NCBI GenBank assembly: GCA_910584305.1
Contig: CAJTZW010000006.1
Coordinates: 22,457-86,456, forward strand
Direction of reading: 5' to 3'
From: an uncultured Bacilli bacterium
GTDB taxonomy: Bacteria; Bacillota_I; Bacilli_A; RF39; UBA660
Length of the DNA stretch: 64,000 nucleotides
Shown: one piece after another, positions 8,579 through 18,039 of the stretch
Layout: each line of letters starts with the position of its first letter
How positions within the stretch are numbered: position 1 is the first letter of the stretch
Position numbers and translations under genes: made by a program
The notes under the pieces: generated by a model
Seen by the model: only the letters and a program-made list of their open reading frames with translations
Told to the model about the DNA's origin: nothing
Database searches by the model: none

Positions 8579-9108
8579 TTGCTTAGCCTTTTTAGTAAAA
8601 TATATCTTTTAATGTTTTCATCTTTTTGATACCAATTCTTAATTTCATATTCTAAATCTTGTAAATTTTTTAAACTAAATTCATTCCCAAAAGTAACCTC
8701 TGCAACGACATTATAAATACCTTTTTCTTTTGCTCTTTCTTCTAAATACTTTACCAACACTTTTTGTAGTCCATTACCTCTATATTCTGGTAAAACAATT
8801 ACTCCATCAATATCAGCACACTTACTATCAATATCTGGAATAAAACTCTTAATTTGTTTCATTCTACTTGATACTGATAGAAATATCCAAGCAATCATTT
8901 TGTCATTATAAAATGCACCATAGATTTCACCATCATTTTCAGGATTGTTTACAATTCTTAAATATGATTCTTCTTTAAAAGGTAAAAAATAACCTTTTTC
9001 ATCTTCTTTAAAGTTATCAATAACTGTTTCCTGAATTTCATAAATATCTCTAACATCGTCTATCCTACATTTTCTAATTTTAAGATTATCTAACTCAATT
9101 TTAGGCAT
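8575..9108 (-). CDS. GNAT family N-acetyltransferase
   Basis: Protein of 177 residues. The acetyl-CoA loop is V-I-V-L-P-E-Y-R-G-N-G-L-Q (near 106), flanked by the typical strand I-D-G-V and helix V-L-V-K-Y-L-E-E. The substrate is unknown. The ATG at 9108 is preferred over the upstream GTG because AAGGTGG then sits seven bases ahead of it. Confidence 0.82.
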   Translation of the reverse strand: MPKIELDNLKIRKCRIDDVRDIYEIQETVIDNFKEDEKGYFLPFKEESYLRIVNNPENDGEIYGAFYNDKMIAWIFLSVSSRMKQIKSFIPDIDSKCADIDGVIVLPEYRGNGLQKVLVKYLEERAKEKGIYNVVAEVTFGNEFSLKNLQDLEYEIKNWYQKDENIKRYILLKRLSK

Positions 9109-9213
9109 TTTTCTTTCCACCTTCTTGCAATAGCTATGACTGAATTTATATAATTAAATTATACCATATTTTGTAAGAATTTACTATCATTTGTTTTTCT
9201 GTGTCTATAAGAC

Positions 9214-9792
9214 TCAAGAATACAACTTGTTCTTATGAATATATTGTAATACTTTGGTATCTAATTTTTGTTGTACTTTAGAATCTTGATTTTTTAATAA
9301 TTCTCTTATTTCTGTTGAGGATAATGTTTCTGTTTTTATGGGGATAACTATAATATGTTCTTTAAATTCTGTGTAATTCTCTATAATTCTTTCTATATCT
9401 TTATTATTTCTGTTGATAACTAACAAATGAAAATGAGCGAGGATATATTTATAATTTTTCCATGTGGATAATTCTTTTAAATTGTCAATTCCACATATGA
9501 AGTAAATTTCATCTTCTTTATATTGGTTTTTAAAGTATGTAAGTGTCTCATAGGTATATGATTTATGTTCAATTTCGTAAGAAGAAACAGCCATACAAGG
9601 TTCTAGTTCTATCATTTGTTTTATCATTTCATACCTATGTATAGCGGGAATTAAGTTTTTTTTGGGATAATGATTTCCAGTGGGGACATAGACTAGTTTA
9701 TCTACATATTTCTTTTGAAGAAGTTCAAGGCCTATTTTTTTATGCATATTATGAGGAGGATTAAAGCATCCTCCAAATATTCCTATTTTCAT
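9214..9792 (-). CDS. nadD: Nicotinate-nucleotide adenylyltransferase
   Basis: Protein of 192 residues. The nucleotidyltransferase motif G-G-C-F-N-P-P-H-N-M-H (residues 7-17) and the late S-S-T-E-I-R (near 162) are both intact. NadD joins ATP to nicotinate mononucleotide to make deamido-NAD. Its ATG overlaps the prs stop by four bases, so it is the last gene of the NAD operon. Confident call. Confidence 0.92.
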   Translation of the reverse strand: MKIGIFGGCFNPPHNMHKKIGLELLQKKYVDKLVYVPTGNHYPKKNLIPAIHRYEMIKQMIELEPCMAVSSYEIEHKSYTYETLTYFKNQYKEDEIYFICGIDNLKELSTWKNYKYILAHFHLLVINRNNKDIERIIENYTEFKEHIIVIPIKTETLSSTEIRELLKNQDSKVQQKLDTKVLQYIHKNKLYS

Positions 9793-10874
9793 ATTCCTAA
9801 ATTTTTTATCTTTTTTAGAACTTCTTCTCTATCATTATGTAGTGTTGTTAAGGATTCACGCTCATTTAAAGCATTGATCATTTTCGCAATATATTCCGAA
9901 CAATCTACATCTTCATACCATGGACTATTTTTAATTGTATCTGGTACATAGGATACATTGGTCGAATATAACTTATTAAAGTATCCTGCATTATACGCAT
10001 CTATAAATGTTTGTGTTCCTTCTGTTAGGAGTGTAAAGGTAGCAATTAAGTAGACTGATTTTGCCCCTTTTTCTTTTACTTCTTTGGCAACTTCAATCAT
10101 GCTTTGCCCAGATGCAATCATATCATCTACAACTACAATATTTTTATCCTTTACATTAGCTCCCATATAGACATGTTCTACAATTGGGTTTTTCCCATTC
10201 ACTACTTTTGATAAGTCTCTTCTCTTATAGAATACACCTACATCACATCCTAGCATTTCTGCATAATATCTAGCACGTTCCATAGCTCCCATATCAGGGC
10301 TAATGACTAGTAGATTCTTCATATTTTCTTTTTCTTTCTCAATTAATTTGTCTAGGATAATATGTGTTGGATAAAAATTTTCAAAGGGAAGTCTTGGGAT
10401 TGCATTGGATACATTTGGATCATGTGCATCACAAGTAATGATATTACTAACTCCTAATGTTTCTAGTTCTTGTAAGGCAATTGCACAGTCTAGGCTTTCT
10501 CTTCCTTTTCTTTTATGTTGCCTTGCTTGATATAGAAGTGGCATAACAATATTAATTCTACATGCATGCCCACTCGTTGCAGAGATAACTCTTTTGATAT
10601 CTTGAAAATGTTCATCTGGACTCATTGGGACTTCCATACCATGCATCTTATAAGATATTCCATAGTTTCCAACATCGCTTATAATAAATAAGTCTTTTTC
10701 ACGAACAGTATCTTCTAGTTTTATTTTCCCTTCTCCATTCGAAAATCTACTATTTTGAATGGGAACAATATAATCTTTTTTTGTTCCATTTAATCGTTTT
10801 AAATGCGCATTTACTTTTTCCCCAAGTTCTTTTGCATTTTCAAGTACTACTAATTTTAATTCATCTTTTTTCAT
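9789..10874 (-). CDS. prs: Ribose-phosphate pyrophosphokinase (PRPP synthetase)-like
   Basis: Protein of 361 residues, about 40 longer than typical Prs. The PRPP loop V-V-V-D-D-M-I-A-S-G-Q-S (near 247) and the ATP-side segment Y-Q-A-R-Q-H-K-R are present. It makes PRPP, the co-substrate that PncB needs. Its place inside the NAD operon, between nadE and nadD, suggests a copy dedicated to NAD salvage. The extra length lies in loops and the C-terminus. It could differ in allosteric control from the housekeeping enzyme. Confidence 0.87.
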   Translation of the reverse strand: MKKDELKLVVLENAKELGEKVNAHLKRLNGTKKDYIVPIQNSRFSNGEGKIKLEDTVREKDLFIISDVGNYGISYKMHGMEVPMSPDEHFQDIKRVISATSGHACRINIVMPLLYQARQHKRKGRESLDCAIALQELETLGVSNIITCDAHDPNVSNAIPRLPFENFYPTHIILDKLIEKEKENMKNLLVISPDMGAMERARYYAEMLGCDVGVFYKRRDLSKVVNGKNPIVEHVYMGANVKDKNIVVVDDMIASGQSMIEVAKEVKEKGAKSVYLIATFTLLTEGTQTFIDAYNAGYFNKLYSTNVSYVPDTIKNSPWYEDVDCSEYIAKMINALNERESLTTLHNDREEVLKKIKNLGI

Positions 10875-10884
10875 AAAACTCTCC

Positions 10885-12813
10885 TCATAATTTCTTTATT
10901 TTTTTAATCCAGATATCGCTGACTGCATCACTTGGAAGACGCAAATCACCTCTTGGACTGACACTTATTGTCCCTACTTTTGGTCCATCTGGCATACAAC
11001 TACGTTTAAATTGTTGTGTAAAAAATCTTTGTATAAATTTAATTAACCATTTTTTAATTTCTTCTTCACTATATTCATCCTCAAATGTTTTTTTCGCTAT
11101 TAAATAAATTTTTTCTGGCGAAGTGCCATAACGCATGAAATGGTATAAAAAGAAATCATGTAACACATATGGTCCAACCGTATCTTCTGTCTTTTGTTTA
11201 ATTTCTTGTTTCTCTGATGGTAATAACTCTGGACTAATAGGTGTATCCAAAATATCATATATGGTTGACTTTAGTATATCATTTTTAGACATATCTGCAA
11301 CCCATTTTACTAAATATTTAACTAATGTCTTTGGGATAGAACTATTTACTGCATACATACTCATATGGTCTCCATTATAGGTAAACCAACCAAGGGCTAG
11401 TTCTGATAAGTCTCCTGTCCCGATAACTAATGCATTTTCTTTATTGGCAATATCCATAAGGATTTGTGTTCGCTCTCTTGCTTGTGCATTTTCATATGTA
11501 ACACTTCTATCCGCAGTATCCAATTGAATATCTTTCATATGCACTATACATGCATCTTTGATACTTACTTCTTTTAAGGTTGCTTTGCATGAAGTAACTA
11601 ATTTGCAAGCATTATCATATGTTCTATCGGTTGTTCCAAAGCCAGGCATTGTAACTGCGATTATATTTTTTGTATCTAAGTTTAGTTTTTTAAATGCTTC
11701 TAGTATTACTAGAAATGCAAGTGTTGAATCTAATCCCCCAGAAATTCCAATCACGCATTTTTCTATATGTGTATGAAGTAGACGTTTTGCCAAACCAGAT
11801 GATTGTATGTTAATGATTTCCCGACATCTTTCACTTCTTTTGATTTCATTTTTTGGTACAAATGGATATTTAGCATACATACGATCTAATTCTTTGATTT
11901 TATCTTTTACTTCAATTCCTATCATTTGATATACATCAGAATCTACTGTTTCCATATAGCTGGTGTTTCTACTTCGTTCATTCATGATTCTTTTTATATC
12001 GACATCTGCAACCGTTATATTGCTTTCAAATGTGAATCTTTCATTCTCTTTTAATTGACGACCATTTTCAAAAATCATAGATGCACCACTAAATACTAAG
12101 TCAGTTGTAGATTCTCCTAAACCACTGGATGCATAAACGTAAGCGCTCATTGTTTTTGCAGAAGTATTTGCTAGTAAATTTTTACGATATTCTGCTTTTC
12201 CTATGACTTCATTGCTTGCAGATAAATTGAAAAGGATGGTAGCGCCATGTAGTGCGTGGCTAATGCTTGGAGGATATGGACTCCATACATCTTCACAGAT
12301 TTCGATTCCAAAACAAATATCTTTATCTTCTTTATCTTGAAAGAGAAGATTGGTTCCAAATGGAATTTCTTTATCATCTATCTCATATGTATGATTTTGA
12401 ATTTTTTTACTAGAAGCAAACCATCGTTTTTCATAGAATTCAGCATAGGATGGAATACATGTTTTGGGGATGAGTCCTAATACACTTCCTTTCTCTATAA
12501 CTGCTGCGCAGTTGAATAATTGATTTTCATGGCGTATCGGAAGTCCTACGATAGAAATAATCTCTTCTTCTTTTGTTTCTTCTACAATTTTCTTTAATCC
12601 TTCTAGACTCTCTTCTAGTAAAATATCTTGATGGAATAAATCAGCACAGCTATATCCTGTAATTGATAGTTCTGGTGTTACTACGATATTTACACCCATT
12701 TTACTCGCCGTTTTTATTTGCTGGATTAATTCTTCTACATTTTTATCTACATTCGCAACTTCCATTTTTGGTACAATTGCACCTACTCTTACATACCCAT
12801 ATTTTTTATACAT
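10885..12813 (-). CDS. nadE: Glutamine-dependent NAD+ synthetase
   Basis: Protein of about 642 residues. The N-terminal nitrilase domain shows the Glu-Lys-Cys triad in T-P-E-L-S-I-T, I-P-K-T-C and G-I-E-I-C-E-D. The C-terminal synthetase has the P-loop G-I-S-G-G-L-D-S-T. It amidates deamido-NAD using ammonia from glutamine. The start at 12813 is chosen because AGGAGG lies just upstream and the Nudix gene stops one base before it; the longer frame overlaps that gene. Confidence 0.95.
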   Translation of the reverse strand: MYKKYGYVRVGAIVPKMEVANVDKNVEELIQQIKTASKMGVNIVVTPELSITGYSCADLFHQDILLEESLEGLKKIVEETKEEEIISIVGLPIRHENQLFNCAAVIEKGSVLGLIPKTCIPSYAEFYEKRWFASSKKIQNHTYEIDDKEIPFGTNLLFQDKEDKDICFGIEICEDVWSPYPPSISHALHGATILFNLSASNEVIGKAEYRKNLLANTSAKTMSAYVYASSGLGESTTDLVFSGASMIFENGRQLKENERFTFESNITVADVDIKRIMNERSRNTSYMETVDSDVYQMIGIEVKDKIKELDRMYAKYPFVPKNEIKRSERCREIINIQSSGLAKRLLHTHIEKCVIGISGGLDSTLAFLVILEAFKKLNLDTKNIIAVTMPGFGTTDRTYDNACKLVTSCKATLKEVSIKDACIVHMKDIQLDTADRSVTYENAQARERTQILMDIANKENALVIGTGDLSELALGWFTYNGDHMSMYAVNSSIPKTLVKYLVKWVADMSKNDILKSTIYDILDTPISPELLPSEKQEIKQKTEDTVGPYVLHDFFLYHFMRYGTSPEKIYLIAKKTFEDEYSEEEIKKWLIKFIQRFFTQQFKRSCMPDGPKVGTISVSPRGDLRLPSDAVSDIWIKKIKKL

Positions 12814-12814
12814 A

Positions 12815-13438
12815 TTATATCCTCCTATCTCTTTGTCTTTCATAGACATATTCCTTTGCTTTTTCAATTACGAAAGCTGAATTGAGTCCTTTAATATACC
12901 CGCTTTGTAATAGTTCTAACATTTCATTAAAAGTACATATAAAATATTTTATATATTCGTCTTTGTCTAATTTTTGGCATCCATATGGTTTACAATCAAA
13001 GGCTATAAAGTATTCATTTAAAGCGCCTGAACAGCCTTGATCTTGATAAAATGAGCCTAGATACCTCATATTCTCTTCCTTTACTGCATATCCAGTTTCT
13101 TCTAGAAGCTCTCTTCTTGCTGCATCGACTGCACATTCATTTCCTTCAATATATCCAGCAGGTAGTCCAACATCAACGGTTTCTTTTGTAAAGACTCTAG
13201 GTTCAACAGATAGGATAACTTCTCCTTCTTTTGTAATTGGTAGAATGATAACTGCACTACCATCCTTTTCACCTTTTACTAGCTTTTCTCTTACAATCGT
13301 ATGCCCATTATTTAATGTACATTGGTAATATTCTATAGTTAGAAAACCTTTCTTTGGGGTTTTGTTTTTCGTACATTTCATTGCTTTTAATTCTTCTATG
13401 TATGTTTTTAGTTCCTCTATTTTTTCTTTACGTATCAT
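12815..13438 (-). CDS. Nudix hydrolase, ADP-ribose pyrophosphatase type
   Basis: Protein of 207 residues with a full Nudix box (G-Y-I-E-G-N-E followed by R-R-E-L-L-E-E-T-G-Y, near 97-118), so hydrolysis is expected, unlike the regulator at 4775. Its position in the NAD operon suggests turnover of ADP-ribose or another dinucleotide. If ADP-ribose is the ligand that releases NrtR, this enzyme would close a feedback loop; that link is inference. Confidence 0.88.
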   Translation of the reverse strand: MIRKEKIEELKTYIEELKAMKCTKNKTPKKGFLTIEYYQCTLNNGHTIVREKLVKGEKDGSAVIILPITKEGEVILSVEPRVFTKETVDVGLPAGYIEGNECAVDAARRELLEETGYAVKEENMRYLGSFYQDQGCSGALNEYFIAFDCKPYGCQKLDKDEYIKYFICTFNEMLELLQSGYIKGLNSAFVIEKAKEYVYERQRDRRI

Positions 13439-13450
13439 AAGACAACCTCT

Positions 13451-14929
13451 TTACATTTTTTTGACAAGTCGTTTTGTGTCTTCAATCATTTGGTTTTTAA
13501 ATGTTACATATGCTTCTGTCCCATCCACATAGTATTCATGTGGGTTCATCACTCTTTTAATTTCTGGATATATGGTAGCCATTTGGGCCTCACAGTATGC
13601 TCTTTTTTTCATAAGCTCTGGATCATCATATACAAGATGTCCGTCTACAAAGATTGGTTTTTGTAATTCTACTAATTCAAAGTTTTCTATTGTACTTCTC
13701 TTTAATATATTGACTGGGCTTACAATAACTAAATCATTTGTGCTTATTTTTTCATTTTGTCTTGTCATGATGTCAGCAAGTGCATACCCAGTTTTCTTAT
13801 CGTATGCACGGTATAGTTTCTTGTAATCTGGATTAATGGTTTTTTGGATGGAATTAGAAACCTTAATTTTAGGTATCCATATTCCATTTTGATATAAAGC
13901 AACTTCCTTATATACACATCCCATTCTTCCTTCTGGTTTAGAAATATTATCTCCTACCCCTAGGCTATCAAAACAAGCTCCTTCATTTATTAACGATGTA
14001 ATTGTCTCAGCTGTTAAGCCATTGCTTAAACAAATCTTGGCTTGCATAAATCCTGCTTCATCTAGCATACGTCTTGCTTCTTTAGAAAGGTAAGCCAAAT
14101 CTCCAGAATCAATACGGATTCCGATATGATCTAGTGACATATTGTGTTCCTTCATATAGGTAAATACCTTGATGGCATTTGGAATACCGCTACGAAGTGT
14201 ATCATATGTATCCACAAGTAACATACAGTTATTTGGATAAATCATCGCATATGTTAAAAATGCCTCATATTCTGAATCAAATGATTCAATCCAACTATGT
14301 GCCATTGTTCCTAGTGCTTTTGTATTTAACATATTGGCTACTAGCACATCACTTGTTCCATGGCATCCAGCCATAATACCATAAATCGATGCATCCATCC
14401 CTGCTTCTGGCCCATCAGCTCTTCTCGCACCAAATTCCATCACATTTACTTTGACATCTTTTGGGGTAGCTTCTATAATCCTCCTTGCTCCTGTTGCGTG
14501 TTCCATTGCTCCATTGATAATTGATAATACACAGGTTTCAATGATTTGTGCTTCAATAATAGGTGCTTTAATCGTCACAAGTGGTTCATTTGGAAATACA
14601 GGTGTCCCATCAGGTATCGCTGTAATGGTCCCTGTAAATTTAAAATTCTTAAGATAATTGATAAATTCCTCTGAATATCCATTTCTTCTAAAATAGTCTA
14701 GCTCTCTTTCTTCAAATTTTAAGTTTTCAATAAATGGTATTAATTTATCAACACCAGCCATAATAGCATATCCACCACCATTTGGTACTTCCCTAAAAAA
14801 TACATCAAACACGGCTTCATTATCCTTTTTACCACTTAATAAATATCCATTTCCCATTGTAAATTCATACTCATCTGTTAATAATGAGTAGTTTCTTGCT
14901 AATCTTTTATATCCGTTATATAGTTTCAT
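13451..14929 (-). CDS. pncB: Nicotinate phosphoribosyltransferase
   Basis: Protein of 492 residues, the usual size. The start region T-D-E-Y-E-F-T-M-G-N-G-Y, the central E-F-G-A-R-R and H-S-W-I motifs and R-I-D-S-G-D-L-A-Y are diagnostic. It joins nicotinate with PRPP to give nicotinate mononucleotide. It lies 10 bases after pncA and ahead of the Nudix gene in the NAD operon. Confidence 0.95.
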   Translation of the reverse strand: MKLYNGYKRLARNYSLLTDEYEFTMGNGYLLSGKKDNEAVFDVFFREVPNGGGYAIMAGVDKLIPFIENLKFEERELDYFRRNGYSEEFINYLKNFKFTGTITAIPDGTPVFPNEPLVTIKAPIIEAQIIETCVLSIINGAMEHATGARRIIEATPKDVKVNVMEFGARRADGPEAGMDASIYGIMAGCHGTSDVLVANMLNTKALGTMAHSWIESFDSEYEAFLTYAMIYPNNCMLLVDTYDTLRSGIPNAIKVFTYMKEHNMSLDHIGIRIDSGDLAYLSKEARRMLDEAGFMQAKICLSNGLTAETITSLINEGACFDSLGVGDNISKPEGRMGCVYKEVALYQNGIWIPKIKVSNSIQKTINPDYKKLYRAYDKKTGYALADIMTRQNEKISTNDLVIVSPVNILKRSTIENFELVELQKPIFVDGHLVYDDPELMKKRAYCEAQMATIYPEIKRVMNPHEYYVDGTEAYVTFKNQMIEDTKRLVKKM

Positions 14930-14939
14930 ATATATCCTC

Positions 14940-15587
14940 CTATCTTAGGTATAAACCTAACTCTTTTTCCCTTTCTTCTAAGTGTTCTACATTTTCTACA
15001 ATCTCAATTCCCGCTTGACTCATAACTTTATAGGCAATCTCTAGCCATTCTTCTCTGCTATGACTTGGCGCATCAAATGTATCAATCGTACTCTTTACAG
15101 CAAACAATTTTACTTTTTTGTTGATTTGGTCTAAAAATCTCGCATTTGTTCTTGCAAAGTCCATGACACAAAGATCTGCACACACACCACTATAAATAAT
15201 TTCTTTGACATTCTTTAATTTTCTAATTTGCTCTTGAACATCTAAATTCAACATCCCATTAATACAGTTTTTATAAAACGTATACGTATTAAGCTCATTT
15301 TGTTCTGTTATAAGCTGTGGTATCAAATCTGCTTCCTTATCACCAAGTACACAATGCTCTGGGTACGTTTCAAATTCTAATGCATCTTTATCATGACCTT
15401 CTAAGATGAAGTCAACAATCCCTTTTTCGTTCTTCATCTTCTTAATTAATTTTAATTGTTCTGGAACAAGTGCATTGTAGTTTGGGTTCGCCATCGCTCC
15501 AAAATTTACAAATCCATTGTTCATGTCAATGTTATAAAGTACTTTCTCTACTTCTTCATTTTTTAAATTTGTTTTCATAGTATTCAT
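14940..15587 (-). CDS. pncA: Nicotinamidase-type cysteine hydrolase
   Basis: Protein of 215 residues. The isochorismatase-like fold shows the metal-side Y-P-E-H-C-V-L-G segment and the nucleophile cysteine in G-V-C-A-D-L-C-V (near 147). It converts nicotinamide to nicotinate, the first salvage step. It is the first gene of the operon, with an RBS AGAAGGAAG and a roughly 135-base leader carrying two of the four inverted repeats. Confidence 0.88.
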   Translation of the reverse strand: MNTMKTNLKNEEVEKVLYNIDMNNGFVNFGAMANPNYNALVPEQLKLIKKMKNEKGIVDFILEGHDKDALEFETYPEHCVLGDKEADLIPQLITEQNELNTYTFYKNCINGMLNLDVQEQIRKLKNVKEIIYSGVCADLCVMDFARTNARFLDQINKKVKLFAVKSTIDTFDAPSHSREEWLEIAYKVMSQAGIEIVENVEHLEEREKELGLYLR

Positions 15588-15621
15588 TTTTTCTTCCTTC
15601 TTTCTTTTCTTATTATCATAT

Positions 15622-15774
15622 TGTTAATAACAATTATTTAAATAAATTTCTGATTATAAATTCAGAATTCTTATTAATATATTGTTAATAACATATAAGT
15701 TAATTTTTACAGATTTTGCATCTGTTAATAACATTTTATTCAAAACATTTTATTTTGTCAATATGTTTTTAACA
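15622..15774 (-). promoter_or_regulatory. Four-copy operator array of the NAD salvage operon
   Basis: The 11-bp inverted repeat TGTTAATAACA occurs at 15622-15632, 15683-15693 and 15723-15733. A one-mismatch copy, TGTTTTTAACA, is at 15764-15774. Starts are 61, 40 and 41 bases apart. One copy abuts the -10 box, one lies just upstream of the -35 box, and two lie in the leader. This is the arrangement of a repressor with several sites. The NrtR-like protein (4775-5593) is the natural candidate ligand-controlled repressor; that pairing is inferred. Confidence 0.75.
15733..15761 (-). promoter_or_regulatory. Promoter of the NAD salvage operon
   Basis: The minus strand reads TTGACA (15756-15761), exactly 17 bases, then TAAAAT (15733-15738). 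The transcript start should be near 15726, inside an operator copy. Confidence 0.85.
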
Positions 15775-15852
15775 TTTTTTTAATATCATTTTAGTATGCA
15801 CTTAATTTCCCCTTTAAAATCAAAATTTTTAACCAACAAATTTTTGTAGCAT

Positions 15853-15880
15853 ATTAAAAAACTAGGACACTACCTAGTCT
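15853..15880 (-). terminator. Terminator after the methyltransferase gene
   Basis: On the minus strand ACTAGG pairs with CCTAGT around a six-base loop (15861-15878), followed by six T. It separates the methyltransferase gene from the NAD operon control region. Confidence 0.8.
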
Positions 15881-15960
15881 GTATTCATCTCTTTATAATG
15901 TTTATAATCATTCTTAAATTGAATTAATTATATTGTAATAACCGTTTTTGATATATACTT

Positions 15961-16599
15961 TTACTTTTTAACTACACATTCCCATAAATGTTTTGGTATT
16001 GAATGTATACTTGTACATATTTCCTCTTCTTTACAATACATTATCTGCCATTCTGCAAAAAAGAATTCAATATCATTCTTATCAAAAAATCTTTTATGTA
16101 TATTTGATGTTTTATAATAATGTTTTTCTATCTCTTCTCCATGATTTGCGTCATAATTTATATCATTTACTGAATTTACTCTAAAAATTAGAAGTCCATC
16201 TTCTTTTAGGGTATCTTTAATGTTCGAAATTATATGCTCTGTTGTCTTAGTATCAAAATAATGTAATGATAGATTTGCTACAATTACATCTGCACTATTT
16301 TTTTCTAATGTATACTCTTTGGCCATATCCATTTCTATTGTAAAAGCTACTGGAATATTTTCCTTCAAAATGTGCAACGCATCCCTAGAAAAATCGACTG
16401 AGATTACTTTTTTCCCTTTATTTATTAAATATAGTGTATCATTACCTATTCCACAACCTAAATCAATAATAGGTGTATTTACTGATTTAATATAATTATC
16501 AAATTTTTCTAACCAAGTATCATACACAATTAAATTACCAGCCAGTTTATTGATGTCTTTCCTTGAAATATCATTCCAGATATTCTTATATTTCTCCAT
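15961..16599 (-). CDS. Class I SAM-dependent methyltransferase
   Basis: Protein of 212 residues. Motif I is D-L-G-C-G-I-G-N-D (near 48), followed by V-I-S-V-D-F-S and the post-motif strand D-V-I-V-A-N-L-S-L-H-Y-F. The substrate is unknown; the closest general type is the UbiE/methyltransf_11 group of small-molecule methylases. It is monocistronic, with an upstream AGAGGAAAATG start region and its own terminator. Confidence 0.85.
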   Translation of the reverse strand: MEKYKNIWNDISRKDINKLAGNLIVYDTWLEKFDNYIKSVNTPIIDLGCGIGNDTLYLINKGKKVISVDFSRDALHILKENIPVAFTIEMDMAKEYTLEKNSADVIVANLSLHYFDTKTTEHIISNIKDTLKEDGLLIFRVNSVNDINYDANHGEEIEKHYYKTSNIHKRFFDKNDIEFFFAEWQIMYCKEEEICTSIHSIPKHLWECVVKK

Positions 16600-16667
16600 A
16601 CATTTTCCTCTATTCCATTTAGTTTTTTCTATTTTATATTTTTATTATAGCATACGAAAAAAACAAA

Positions 16668-17339
16668 TCAAAACGATTTGATTCTTTCATAATTCTTTGT
16701 ATACTTCTTTATTCCAAGAATCATATATAATCCAAGGCCCATTATTGTTATACTTACAAGCATCCCAGTATATCCATTTACATTCGCCAACTCATACTCT
16801 CTTGCATATGTATCTAGTAATACGACTTGTGTTAGTACAATTGATGTTAAGGCATTTGCAAAATTAGTAATTTTAACTGCTTTTAAGATGGGGGAATGAT
16901 CTCTTTTATACTTGACCATCCCATATATAGCTGAACCAATTGACCAAAAAGCAATAAGTGCTACCAAATAGGTTAGATACTCATGTATGGTGGTAGTTGT
17001 TCCTTTGTAATACATATAAACACTTACAAAAAAATATGAAATTCCAAGCAATATAAGCAATATACCATTGTGTAAATAATTTTTATATCCAATCTTTTTT
17101 CGCAATCTTTCATTGGTAATTTTTCTTCCTCTTTCATAATCTCTAATTGAATTATACCTAGCGAATGATAGTATCATTCCAAACCCTGCATTTACACCAA
17201 ACCATAAAGATGGAATCGCTATAGAAAAAATGAATTTGGTAATTGCAATCAATCCATTTCCAATTGCTATAATAAGTAAAAAGAAAATGACTCTATCATT
17301 TCTTTCTAATTTTAAAAATTGTTGTATTTTACTTTTCAT
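16668..17339 (-). CDS. Multi-pass membrane protein, unknown
   Basis: Protein of 223 residues with about six hydrophobic helices and short basic loops (R-G-R-K-I-T-N-E-R-L-R-K-K). No catalytic motif was recognised. Its start overlaps the end of the next gene upstream by 11 bases, so it is the last of a three-gene operon divergent from a TetR regulator. Confidence 0.7.
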   Translation of the reverse strand: MKSKIQQFLKLERNDRVIFFLLIIAIGNGLIAITKFIFSIAIPSLWFGVNAGFGMILSFARYNSIRDYERGRKITNERLRKKIGYKNYLHNGILLILLGISYFFVSVYMYYKGTTTTIHEYLTYLVALIAFWSIGSAIYGMVKYKRDHSPILKAVKITNFANALTSIVLTQVVLLDTYAREYELANVNGYTGMLVSITIMGLGLYMILGIKKYTKNYERIKSF

Positions 17340-17724
17340 TTCCCTTAATATAAGAATAAATTGGATAATTTAAAACACAAATAACAAGTCCTATAATTCC
17401 AGTAATGATTCCAACAATCATATCTGATTTACTAGCTGACTCTACCATAACCTTACTCATTCCAAACCCCATAATCAAAGATCCTATCAATCCAATAATC
17501 CAAGCAAGTACAATGTCCCATTGAATAGAACCATGTGTTTTTTGGGGATGAGATTTTCTATAAACAGGAATGATGCATAGTAGTATTATAAATCCAATTA
17601 TAGAAATCAAAATTCCCACTGTAAACATATCCCACTCTGGAATTAAACACATACACATTCCAATCGCAAATATAAGTCCTCCGATTGTTCCTAAAATAAT
17701 TTCCAATAAAGTATCTTTTTTCAT
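17329..17724 (-). CDS. Four-helix membrane protein, unknown
   Basis: Protein of 131 residues made of two similar halves. Each has two helices and a glycine-rich stretch (I-L-G-T-I-G-G-L and W-I-I-G-L-I-G-S), suggesting internal duplication. No family was recognised. It is the middle gene of the operon controlled from 18040-18089. Confidence 0.7.
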   Translation of the reverse strand: MKKDTLLEIILGTIGGLIFAIGMCMCLIPEWDMFTVGILISIIGFIILLCIIPVYRKSHPQKTHGSIQWDIVLAWIIGLIGSLIMGFGMSKVMVESASKSDMIVGIITGIIGLVICVLNYPIYSYIKGNEK

Positions 17725-17737
17725 AATTTTCTCCTAT

Positions 17738-18010
17738 CTATATATCTTTCTTCATATTTATTTTCTCTTGCTGTTCTTTTCTTCTCATATTTTCTTCTTC
17801 CTTTAATCTTTTTTTAGCATCTTCCACAGATTCCCCTTCTTTTGTTAAATATTGATCAACAAATTTATCTTCAATCTTAGTATATCCATTTACAACACCA
17901 TCACTAATCTTTTTAAAACCACTTGTTACCCCCTCTTCCATTTTCTTGTATCCGCCGACAATTGCGTCCGCAATTTTTTCATTGGCTTTTACGAATTTAG
18001 ACTCTGCCAT
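17738..18010 (-). CDS. Small repeat protein with coiled-coil tail
   Basis: Protein of 90 residues. Four imperfect repeats of about 11 residues occur in the first half (G-G-Y-K-K-M-E-E-G-V, S-G-F-K-K-I-S-D-G-V, N-G-Y-T-K-I-E-D-K-F). This amphipathic pattern resembles lipid-droplet or membrane-surface helices. The second half is a charged Glu/Lys helix. The start at 18010 is chosen because AAAGGAG lies about ten bases upstream. It is first in an operon with two membrane proteins. Confidence 0.7.
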   Translation of the reverse strand: MAESKFVKANEKIADAIVGGYKKMEEGVTSGFKKISDGVVNGYTKIEDKFVDQYLTKEGESVEDAKKRLKEEENMRRKEQQEKINMKKDI

Positions 18011-18039
18011 TATATAATCTCCTTTCAATACTTAGCCCC

